From Zygaena filipendulae (Eukaryota; Arthropoda; Insecta; Lepidoptera; Zygaenidae), in the NCBI GenBank assembly GCA_907165275.2, contig OU015674.1:4675001-4739000 (forward strand): 64,000 bases of DNA, written 5' to 3'. The translations under genes were made by a program, and so were the position numbers. Positions 48,957 to 59,283 of the stretch are shown piece by piece. Positions within the stretch are counted from its first letter, which is position 1, and every line of letters begins with the position of its first letter. Under the pieces are notes generated by a model, which was not told the DNA's origin, searched no databases, and worked only from the letters and a program-made list of their open reading frames with translations.

Positions 48957-48994
48957 AAGTCGTCGTGAGTTTGTGACGTCGTGTTGTAAAGGGT

Positions 48995-49135
48995 ATCTCT
49001 GGATCTGCTGAACCGATTTTGAAAATTCTTTCACTTACCGGTAGCTGTGGTAGTCCTGAGTGACATAGAGTATACTTTTTATCCCGAAATTTCTACGGGA
49101 ACTCCGAAATTACCGCGGGGGACAGCTAGTGTAGG
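48995..49135 (-). repeat. RTE-like fragment
   Basis: ctgctgaaccgattttgaaa, then tatcccgaaatttctacggg, ending accgcgggggacagctagtg. Confidence 0.6.
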
Positions 49136-49328
49136 TACAATAAAGAATTCTGACTCATTCATTCACCATCCTGACATAGGCTCATGATTTGTGAGTAGGT
49201 AGGCATGGCGTTTATATGAAAAGATAACAACTCAACAACTTAGTAATGGGAAAAGATCAAAGTCCGTATAAAAAATCGATATTCTATACGGGTGGAGCAC
49301 CCACTATTTTTTTATCCTTCTTGTCTAA

Positions 49329-49365
49329 ACCTCAGACGAAATAGAGTTTTTATTTCGTCTGAGGT
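49329..49365. repeat. Perfect 15-bp hairpin
   Basis: Arms acctcagacgaaata (49329-49343) and its reverse complement (49351-49365) around a gagtttt loop. The cagacgaa core also occurs in the hairpin at 13315. Confidence 0.78.
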
Positions 49366-49479
49366 CTAAACTAAACGTTTGAACAATTTATGTTGCTGCT
49401 TTGAATTGCTCAGAAAAGAAAGTTTTATTTTTCCGATTGAACAACAGTTTTTTTTAAGTGCAATCCAATTATATTGACT

Positions 49480-49834
49480 TATACAACGTGTTAATGAATT
49501 AACTGAAAACTAGAAAGTAGTTTGCTCAGAATCAACTAGCAAATCGATCGCACTATGTTTTAATATAGGTTATATTTTTTCATTTTTATCAGCCCATGTC
49601 TAAATTATTTATAATACAATATTGGGCGCGTACGCCGCGCGCAGCAAAAAAATTCGAACCGGTAGGAGCGGGCGTAGCGCTTGGAATATCGTTGATAGGT
49701 CATCTCCAAACTAATGTTGAATAACTTTTAAAGTATAAATTTTTTCGGCATAAAATATGTTTTAATCATATTATTGTTTATTTTTTTAAATGGGGTGTAT
49801 CAGGTTTTCAGTTAATTCATTAACACGTTGTATA
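49480..49834. mobile_element. Palindromic TIR element (tatacaacgtg ends)
   Basis: Perfect 31-bp inverted termini beginning tatacaacgtgttaatgaat (49480-49510 and 49804-49834). The centre (about 49620-49690) is unusually GC-rich, with cgcgtacgccgcgcgcagc. The ends are embedded in TATA, compatible with a TA-targeting (Tc1/mariner-type) MITE of about 350 bp. A tip fragment lies at 39109. Confidence 0.75.
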
Positions 49835-50320
49835 TCTCGTATATGGGTTAACTAAGACAGAGAAGTTTAGCTTAAATTAAATTGTAGTTTTCAAGAATGC
49901 CAATAGCTGTGACTGATTCGCAAAAGTTTTATCGACACGAAACACATTCCATGCGGTTTTCTGGATTCACATCGTCCATTTCATAGACACTATTCTATTG
50001 CCAATACTACTACTTCTCTACTATTACTACTATTACTTCACAGACTATGTATTCTATTACCAATTTAAGAGGCAATTCAGGCTTTGTTTAATTTATCTGA
50101 CCGCAAAAATCGAAAGCGACTTTGTCTTATACCACAGATAATATAACTTATACTGTGTAGTATATGCATGTAGTGATTACGAAGAGGCAAACATGGTCTG
50201 CTATGGTTACGCCCTAGTAGTTTGAAATTCAGTTTGTGCAAGTTTCCGATGGGTTTATGCAGACTGTTCCACTAATAACAGCTACAATGGACGTCTTGGA
50301 TGCTGACCACAGAGCAGATA
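49835..50320. other. Intergenic, nothing recognised
   Basis: No coding or repeat signal beyond low-complexity (act)n near 50005-50035. Confidence 0.45.
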
Positions 50321-50800
50321 GAAAGAGCATCAATTCTGTTAATTCATACTAAATATTAATATTATAAATGTGAAAGTAACTGTCCGTCTGTCCTGTTCAA
50401 GCCTAAACTAATGAACCGATCGTCATGAAATGCGTAAACGTATGGGTCTTCTGGGGACGGCTTACTCGGAACCAGAGGGTTTTAGGTTCCTATACCCATC
50501 CATTGCACACTAGCCTTAACCGCCGAAGTCTTCAGGGAGTAGAGGGAGGATCACAGGATGGGGATGGAACAAAAGATACCAAGGGTCGGTCGAAGTACCG
50601 AGGCTTTATCTGCCTACCCCATTAACTAAGATAAAATAAGATAAGAGCATCATCTCAGTTAATCCATACTAAATATTAATATTATAAATGTGAAAGTAAC
50701 TGTCTGTCTGACGTCTGTCCTGTTCACGCCTAAACTAATAAACCGATCGTCATGAAATTTTGCATAGTACTTACACATTGTCAAGGATACAGAAAAGGAC
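50321..50800 (-). repeat. Direct duplication of a repeat flanking a 200-bp insert
   Basis: About 110 bp (50325-50430) recurs at 50644-50757: agagcatca, then tactaaatattaatattata and gaaagtaactgtc, ending ccgatcgtcatgaaat. Between them lies a GC-richer segment with gtcggtcgaagtaccgaggc. The flanks are RTE-like in reverse. Confidence 0.6.
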
Positions 50801-51782
50801 ATTCTGCCAGTTTTGGTGTTTAGTTTTATTTTGGCAAGTTTCAACGCAGCTGAAGTATAATCGAAACCGTGATCGAAACATTGTATTATAATATGTCCAT
50901 TGTCCGCCGGTTTCTTTGAAGTGGATCTAGAATAGAATAGAATAACATTTATTTCTGCACAACACGCAGGAATTAAATATTTTAGAAGATAATTGGACAT
51001 TATTATTAAAACATTTTGGTCTGAAGCTATGTGGGTTTCATGTTAGGTATTGAGTGAACATATAGAAAACACTCACCCAACCACGTAAGTATGTATAATA
51101 CTCAGTTATTCGAGAATAGCGAGCGATGCTGAGTAAAATACTAGTGTAGGAACGGTATGAGCGGGTAGTATGTGACTCAATTGGTTTCCAATTCCACATC
51201 CATGCATATTTAAACAGGGTGTGTTAAGGGGAAGCTCTCGCTTTGATAAATGACAACCTCCAGGAGGTATTTAAGGCATATTCCATCCATTTAATTTTTA
51301 ATTCATTTATCCATTTTCTAATTCTATATACTAGAATTCTAAGTAGACCAAAAGTTCATCATTATGAATGAATATGATTTCGGAAAAGGGACCAAAAAAT
51401 ATCTTTGTTTCTCTCTACGAATGATTTTTTTTACGTAAGTTTTTAGGTACCTACCTATCATATATCGACTTTTCTAAACGACAAACGTGTCTAATTTTTT
51501 AAATAAAATCGGTTATTTTCAAAAGAAAACGCGTCTTATCTTACTTAACCTCTTTTACTGTATGTTTTTTAAGCATCTGCTTATTCTCTTCGGATTCCAA
51601 ATTTAAAACATTATTTTATGTTTACGTCGTCGGGAAATAGTGCTTTACCTTAAAAAAAAAACCCCGCAGAATCGAAATAAATGTGAAAATGAAACGAGGC
51701 TGGCGGGGACTCAATTAAACTGTTTGTATTGTAGGTGTAGGTACTTACCTACTTATTTGTGAGTTAGCAAGTGTATAGGTAT

Positions 51783-52112
51783 TTCATTTATATTTTGTCA
51801 CTAGCTGTGCCCCGCGGTTTCACCCACGGTAATTTCGGAGTTCCCGCGGGAATTTCGGGATAAAATGTACCCTATGTCCTTCTCTGTATTCCTGACAACG
51901 TGCATACCAAATTTCATCCAAATCCTTTCAGCCGTTTTTGCGTGATTGAGTAACAAACATCCACACTTGCACATTTATAATATTAGACCAGCATTTTTTT
52001 TTTATATCTCGAGTTCCAGATGGAATTTCGAAAAAATCGAAACATGAGTTTCGATTTTCTCTTCTGGGGCAATAAAGCATATTTGATTTGATTTGATTTG
52101 ATTTGATTTGAT
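51783..52112 (+). repeat. RTE-like repeat, then a LINE tail with (TTGAT)n
   Basis: A nearly complete unit (51800-51990) of the catccaaatcctttcagccg subtype, almost the same as 56165-56370. It is followed by a hairpin-forming gaaaaaatcgaaacatgagt segment and a gcaataaagcatatttgatt tail ending in (TTTGA)n at 52085-52111. Confidence 0.65.
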
Positions 52113-53465
52113 GAGTATCTAAGTTAGACCCTTAGCAATACAATAAAAAACCACATTCAATTTGGTCCAGCAGTTTTTGCGTAGCGCGAATACAAACATA
52201 CAGACAGACCAAAATTCTAAAAACGGTACTTTTGGCTTCTATATCACTCATACAGTCGCTTAAATTTATTTTTCCTCATTTATCTCTCATGTACAGACAT
52301 CGACCTGTTACAATTTTATTATAATGTGTAGAAGATATAGAAGATTAAATAAAGCTGAATTTTATTTTATTAACTTAGATATTTTTCGGGAATTCCGAGA
52401 AGAAAAGTAAAATGGACGTAACGACCAGAGTGGACATTCCGGGAATAGGTAGGACCTAACGTGCCTTTTTCAAAGTTGATTAGTAACACAAATTAAATTA
52501 TGGATATGTACCTACTCAAAATTATATCAAATACTTTTTTTAAATAAAGAAATTGAATAAAAACATACGAAAAAAAATCCTAAACATGCGCGGAAATATT
52601 GTCATTACTTTTGAATAAAGAACACACGAAGTATCATATTTACGTAGACTGAAAAATCAAAAACACTTTCGGGCGCTTTCTTTGAATTTGGAACGCAGAG
52701 CGCGCCGGCAATGTTGTATGAAACGGTGTGCTGTTTGAATTTAGAACTATTTCATCTTTCTTACACATTGCGTTCTCGTGGCTGTATAGCCACAGATGCG
52801 TCATGCGTTTACCTTTCGGCACAAACAGTAAAATTAAAAAAAAATTGGCGGTAAAGCGGAGTTCGTTGTTATTTTGTTAATAAATTAAATTTATTATGTA
52901 AAAGGCACTTTTTTATTTCCTTGCATTTTTTTAGAAAAGCACTATATTATATGCCTCGTCCGAAATGGCAATTGCCTATTTCGCTGCCTTTGCAATAATG
53001 TACTATCTAATATCAATTAATAGGTAAGTAAACAGTATCATCAAAAATAAAATAAACATAAAGTAAACCGGAAAAACAATTTAATTGAATTGCCGAAACA
53101 AAAGCAGATGGGCGGTAAAATTGAATCCGGCTGTATATTACTTTGGTCGCTGTAGTCAGTAGGTACCTATCTAATACCATATTGTCTAATTGAATTTTAT
53201 ATGACACTGAACTCTTTTATTCGGAGAACGTCGGCATCAAACGACGCCGATTACGATAATAACGGCTTTTCTTATTGTGCAATAAGTATGCACAAAAAAT
53301 ACCTAGTTGGAAGGTGATGTGGCATAATATAAAATACATAGAAAGACTCAATGCTTTGACAGTTTGAAAATAAGGGGTTTTATAATTTGTTGTTAAAAAA
53401 AGTTGTGTAATAAAAGTTCAATAATTTGTAGATTATTATTTACTTTATAAAAAATATTTACCAGT
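52113..53465. other. Intergenic, no supported gene
   Basis: One weak repeat trace near 52150-52230 (ttggtccagcagtttttgcg). Open frames of 60-64 codons at 52640-52822 and 53013-53207 have no domain. Confidence 0.45.
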
Positions 53466-53605
53466 CATGTTGCTAGCCATGTCCTTCTCTGTTTCCCTGA
53501 AAACGTGTATGCAAAACTTCATGCTGATGATCCGTTCAGCGTTCAACGTTACAAACAAAAAGCAAACAAACTCACTTTCGCATTTATAATAGTAAGGATT
53601 AGTAT
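53466..53605 (+). repeat. RTE-like 3' fragment
   Basis: atgtccttctctgtttccct, then caaaacttcatgctgatgat, ending ctttcgcatttataatagta; the 5' half is absent. Confidence 0.6.
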
Positions 53606-53664
53606 AAATTTACTATTATATTTAGTCTTTTAACTCTTTTGTTAGGAACTTCTTGAACCTCTAA

Positions 53665-53902
53665 CCGCCGCATTCAGAGTCGACTTAAATGATTACTTAG
53701 TTAAGTATAGATTTTTAAAACAAAACTACCGCAATCAGACAAGTTTAATAAATTATTGTTAATTGGCATTTAACTAATCATGTTACATCTCGTTAAATGG
53801 CAACTAACATTAATTTACTGAATGTCTCTGATTGCGGCAGTTTTGTTTTAAAAATCTTTTACTTAACTAAGTAATCATTAAAGTCGACTTTGAGTGCGGC
53901 GG
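53665..53902. mobile_element. PIF/Harbinger-like palindromic MITE, copy 2
   Basis: 238 bp, the same length as copy 1, with the same ccgccgca(c/t)tcagagtcga tips and mirrored ttaattggcattta core. No obvious three-base duplication remains (TAA on the left, TGT on the right). Confidence 0.78.
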
Positions 53903-54840
53903 TGTCTGTTTAGTGGTTTCAAAAACAAAAGTGATAAAAAGCTTAATGGTAACATGGTCTTCATCGCTGTCTACAGAATGTTTTTATCGTTAATTCAGAA
54001 GCACAGGAAAGTGTAAGTCCCTTGTGGAAGTGCTAACGAACAGTTGTAATTAACTCTACAAATCCACCGAAGGTACGTACCTATAAAAGGTACGAGTGAA
54101 CGATCTACTTTAGGTCCTTACGGTCAAACTGGCTTCGCTAACTACAAAACATAATACCGTTCATTTAAAATGAATTGGATTTTAAGAATAAACAGATTTA
54201 GAAAAAAATCTCTTTTTTTTTGCTTAGTTTGGAAACTGGTTTTTAATAATAGACTACTAAATTATAACTGAAACGGCAGTTTTATTCACTTTCAAGACCA
54301 TGGTGAAGGAGGAGGACCAGCACCACCATCGCTGTAAAAACAGTGTCCCCGAAATTATTCTACAAGTTTTAATTTCAGGGACAGGCGGGCTAATGCACAC
54401 GCAGCGATCGTGGTTTCTAACCTCTATGGTCAAGACTCAAGACAGTACTTTTCTTTCGGTCTACGTGACTGTTGAAGTTAGTAGAACCATATTAAATACA
54501 ATAGGTGCGTATTACTGCAAAGTTTTTTCTTATTGTTTACTTATTTCAGTACAGCTAAATTAAATACTAGATATACATAGCAGAAAATAAAATGTACTGG
54601 ACATGTATTCGATAGTTTTATTTCCATTATAATTATTGTTAATGCATCATTTAATTGTGACCCATAAAGCTCCATTAAAACAGGCCACGTTTCATTTCGG
54701 ATTGATTAATATTTATTTTTGTTTGTGGTTCGGTTCATTTCGCACGCCCCAGGCTTTACTGTGCATATATGTACCTACCGCAAACCTGGAAATTATTTTA
54801 GTTAATTTTTTAATCATCATATTTACCTGTTTATGTTATT
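53903..54840. other. Intergenic, weak open frames only
   Basis: Frames at 54300-54563 (87 codons, His-rich start MVKEEDQHHHRC) and 54636-54842 (68 codons, hydrophobic end) have no recognisable domain. Confidence 0.4.
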
Positions 54841-55240
54841 AGAATAGAATAGAATAAAATTTATTTCTGCAAAACACACAAGAATAATAAACAAACATTA
54901 AAGAAGTACCTAATCTAAACCGAAAACACAAGTTTTCTTGCATGCTCTGCCGAAAGGGTCACCAACTCAGCATTAGCTAGGTGCGGGTACACCTAGCGCT
55001 GGTCTTCAGTTGGCAGCCCGTTGTCACGCACGAACGGGAGTAACAGCAGAAGAGGAAAACACAATAAAAAAAAAGTATTAAAATAAAACTTTTTTTTTAG
55101 ACTCGACGAAGGAATAACTGAACGTGACGAATGTATATCAACCCCCGCTTCATATCTTAAGGTGGTGTCCTCAAAAATGTCTATTGCAATTTGCAAGCAC
55201 CACGCCGTCAAATATGTTTTTGTCCAATCTCGTGGACAGG
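54841..55240 (-). repeat. LINE 3' UTR fragments
   Basis: A (GAATA)n start at 54841 is followed by gcatgctctgccgaaagggt and ttagctaggtgcgggtacac, matching 24228-24273. At about 55140 a cccccgcttcatatcttaag segment follows. It resembles LINE tails rather than host coding sequence. Confidence 0.45.
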
Positions 55241-55299
55241 TATACATGCACTTACCTATTATATACCTACTCTCTTATATATTATTTGTCATTATAATT

Positions 55300-55790
55300 A
55301 TAATAGCTGTTCCCCGCGGTTTCACCCGCGTTAGTTTCGGAGATCCCGCGGGTATTTATTTATTTATTTATTTATTCTTCTTGCACAAAATAGTACAAAT
55401 GGCGAACTTAATGCCTTGCGGGAGATAAAAGGGAAGGGGTCTGCAACCTACAGAAAAAACGAAAAAATAAATAAAATATTATAATATATTATAAAATATT
55501 ATATATATATAAATAAATAATATATTCTGATATATAAGTTCTTACTACCCTATATTTTTTTCTGTACCTACCCTTGACAACGTGTAGGCATAGTATGCAA
55601 AAATAATGTAGTTTCGTCCGCGTTAATTTTGGGATTTCCCGTGGGAATGCCGGGATAAACAGTAGCCTATGTCCTTCTCTGTACCCCTGACAACGTGTAT
55701 GCAAAATTTCATGATGATCGGTTGAGCTGTTAAGGCGTGAAAGCGTAACAAACACACAAACTCTTTCGCATTTTTAATATTTGTAAGGAC
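55300..55790 (+). repeat. RTE-like repeats with a LINE tail inserted
   Basis: A unit starting at 55306 breaks at cccgcggg (55345), where a reversed (AATA)n LINE tail of the 14621 family begins (55348-55430). A separate unit (55612-55790) has a complete core, atgatgatcggttgagctgt. Confidence 0.65.
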
Positions 55791-56164
55791 GAACATAATT
55801 TTTTTGTTTAACGCTAAAACCGATATTAGGACACATTTTTAGAAGAACCATAATAAAAATATGTAATAGATGAAATTGGTTACACAGATATCTGTGATCT
55901 GAAAATATCCTAATATTTTTGATCCCATTAATGTTTATCACAACATTAATCTAATTCAAAAGGAGTGATTGAAAAGCAGCGATGCTGGGGACCTAAGTCA
56001 CGAATAGCTTACCCTGATTCCCGAATTACTTTCTTTTGCCTTTTATGCTTCCTTTAATGCTTACCTATAATATTAATGCTTAGAAGTTCCTTTATCTTTC
56101 TGTGAATGTAAAATTATGGCAATGAATAAAATTGTATATACGTATATTATTATTTTATTTAATA

Positions 56165-56875
56165 ATTTCTAGCTGTGCCCCGCAGTTTCACCCGCGGTAA
56201 TTTCGGAGTTCCCGCGGGAATTCTGGGATAAAATGTACCCTATATCCTTCTCTGTACCCCTGATAACTTGCATGCCAAATTTCATCCAAATCCGTTCAGC
56301 CGTTTTTGCGTGATTGAGTAACAAACATCCAAACATCCACACATTCACATTTATAATATTAGTAGAGGATTATTTTATATATTCCCCGCGGTAATTTCGG
56401 AATTCCCGCGGGAATTCCGAAACCCCTGACAACATGTGTGCAAAATTTCATGATGATCGGTTGAGCCGATAAGGCGTGAAAGCGTAACACACAAACAAAC
56501 TCACTTTCACGTTTATAATTAATATTAGTTAGTTAGGATACATTAAACACTAGCTGTGCCCCGCGGTTTCACCTGCGTGAGTTTCGGAATTTCCGCAGGA
56601 ACTCCAAAGTAGCACTTCTTATAACATCAGCAAATTTGCAGTGAAAGTCCCGACAAAATGGTTCCAACCGTTTCAGTGATTAGCTGTTTCCGTGTTAATT
56701 TTAGAGCCCTGCGGGAATTCCGGGATAGAAAGTACCCTATGCCCGCCCTTCTCTGCATCCCTGACAGCGTGTATGCAAAATTTCATGATGATTGGTTGAG
56801 CCGTCAAGGCTGGAAAGCGTAACAGACAAACAGACAGACATCAGAGTTACTTTATAATATTAATAGGGATTATTA
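56165..56875 (+). repeat. Four RTE-like repeats in a row
   Basis: Starts at about 56172, 56382, 56552 and 56683, all on the plus strand and of at least three subtypes (catccaaatccgttcagccg; tgatgatcggttgagccgat; acatcagcaaatttgcagtg; tgatgattggttgagccgtc). Several end in ataatatta(g/a), where the next begins. Confidence 0.7.
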
Positions 56876-57284
56876 TACCTACCAAATAAGTCAGTTGCAT
56901 ATTTATAACACTTTAATGGTAAATTGTATGCGATAAGAAATGCATGTTGTAACTTATATTATTGCTTCGCGATTAATAATATTTGTCGCACTTTGTTCTG
57001 CCGCATTGCGGCTGGTAAAAGTGCATCAAGCAATTATAGTTCTTAAGGCTTTCTTAATAGGGCCTCAGTGAATAGAGTAATGGGTTATTTTTCTGGGTAA
57101 GTTCTTGAAACAAGGGGGTCATGACACGCACGATTCCGTGACTTTGCACAGCGCGATTTTGGTGGGCTAAAGTTAACATGGGCTGGGTTGGACATATCGA
57201 TCAATTGATTAAAGCCCTTACAGGGGTCAAACTGTAAAGAAGCGGCGCTATGCTACTCGGTATTTTATTTATTTTTAACTAGTT

Positions 57285-57620
57285 CTTCCCAGCGGTCGCA
57301 CCTGCATCAATTTCGGAGTTCCCGCGGGAATTCCGGGATAAAAAGTATCCTATGACCCTTTCTGTAGTAAGTACCTACCCCTGAAAACGTGTTCCTATAC
57401 AAAATTTCATGATAATCATTTTTTTTTTAATATTTTATTTACTCACAGAAAAGTACAAAATTTTTACATGGTCAGATACAAAAACCCAGTAGGGTTTATT
57501 TCGTGTCACATCTGGCATTAAATACAATATGTACTTACAAAACGGTTGCGCCGTTAAAGCGTGAAAACTTAATAAACAAACGAACAAACACACTCGTTCG
57601 CATTCATAATAGTAAGGATA
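57285..57620 (+). repeat. RTE-like repeat split by a short poly(A) retroinsert
   Basis: The unit runs from 57285 to about 57420 and resumes at 57541 (cggttgcgccgttaaagcgt). The 120-bp insert, read in reverse, ends agtaaataaaatatt plus A9, which is the form of a severely 5'-truncated retroelement. Confidence 0.65.
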
Positions 57621-59070
57621 ACCAGTGTGTATATTCTATTCAATAACTAGAACACGTCCTTCATATACATAATTATGTGACTACTTGACTAGTGACTACA
57701 TATTTCTGAAACAGCCTGTAGGTGTAATATTATATCATTTCGACGCGACTTTCGAACACCGCGCGAGAAAGCAGTGGGTATCAGCTAGTTAAACAATCAG
57801 CGAGTACCTACAATATATCAGGCTTCGGGTTCGTTAACTGGAAACTTGGCAGTTATCTTTGTACTGCATCTTGGTTATCACAGAGGGTGCCTTGAAACTT
57901 TTCCGGGACGCTTAGTTACGTAAAGTGTAATGTTACCTATACATAGAAATACCTATAACGTTAGAAGAGACAGTATAAAGCTATTCAGACCGTTCTAAAG
58001 TATCACTGATATGTTTTTGATAGAGTTATATGTTCTACAAATCTATAAAATATCATAGAAGAGCCGAATCCGCGGGTCTGTATGTACATAAATAATAAAT
58101 ATTACCTATATAAAAATGAATCCCTATTTTCCTTGGTCACGGGATCACACGTGAACGGCTGGACCAATTTCGCTGATTCTTTTGTTGTTGTGTTTGTTAT
58201 CGTAAGGAGAAGAAGAATAAATTAAGTTTGGAGTTCCTGAAACTCATGCGGGTGAATCTACCAAACGGTTGGATCGATTTTGACGGGTCTTTCACTGCTA
58301 ATTAGCTGATGTTATAATTTTTTAATTAGCTGATGTGACCACATGAGCCAATAAATTTTTCCACGCTGAGTTTTTATGTGTTTGTTAGATATCTGGGATA
58401 AGAATCGTACACTGAATAATTAGCTCTTTCAATATGTCCCCAATTTAATTTTACATTCTTTATAATGTACGCGAGCATCTTTTGAAGCAGTTTCAAAAAA
58501 TTCAATACTAAGGAAGAGAAAAATGGAGTTCAGTCATGGACTTCATTACCATTACCATTAGTGTTTATTCATTATTCATTAATGATGACGGAGTCGAAGT
58601 GTATTTTTGAACCTCTTTTAAGGTATTCCTCGAACATTTGTTAGTTTACGAAATTTTTAGTAACAGTTTTAAGTATGTTATATCGTGATTCGTGAACACA
58701 ACTATAGGTATTATACTCGTGGCTCCGTTTGGGATAGCAAGAAAACCCAGTCATACTGTTTTGTGTAAGTACGGCCACTTCAATAAAGTTAACATTGACA
58801 ACATCATGGGAACATCGGCCAACTTTTAACTAGGATAGTAAGATAAGTGCCGGGAACCGGCAAACAGTTTACTGTGAACAGAAATTCTAACTAACAATCG
58901 TTGTTGTAAACTTCAAGTCACTTGTAAACTTGTTTGTGACAATTCACACTTTGCTATCAATTATGTATAAGTATTGCGAGAAAAACGCGTCAACTATTGA
59001 ACAAACTTTTACTACGTCACTTACGATAACACAAAAAATATTACAATATATCACTAATTATGGGTCTGGG

Positions 59071-59072
<2 letters not shown>
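57621..59072. other. Intergenic, weak repeat traces
   Basis: A piece of the gaatctaccaaacggttgga / gggtctttcactgctaatta repeat is at 58230-58320. Otherwise nothing is supported up to the LINE tail. Confidence 0.45.

Positions 59073-59127
<55 letters not shown>
59073..59127 (-). other. Poly(A) tail of the R1-clade LINE
   Basis: An unbroken run of 55 T on the plus strand directly precedes acgtgaggagg, the end of the element's 3' UTR. A long uninterrupted tail usually means a young insertion. Confidence 0.9.
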
Positions 59128-59129
<2 letters not shown>

Positions 59130-59283
59130 GTGAGGAGGGGAAAATCCCTTATGGACCCCTGCCAGCCCGTGTCGGCAGGGAGTGTCCGACTCACACGGAC
59201 TAAAAACCCCTCCTCCAGGCCACTCGCGTGGCGACTGCCCGGGACCATGTTCATAATTCGTCAAGCAGCCGCCGAGTGTTACC

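Noticed and set aside
56165..56875. CRISPR-like array
   Set aside because: The spaced repeats are diverged transposon fragments of 150-200 bp in an animal genome, not short exact direct repeats.
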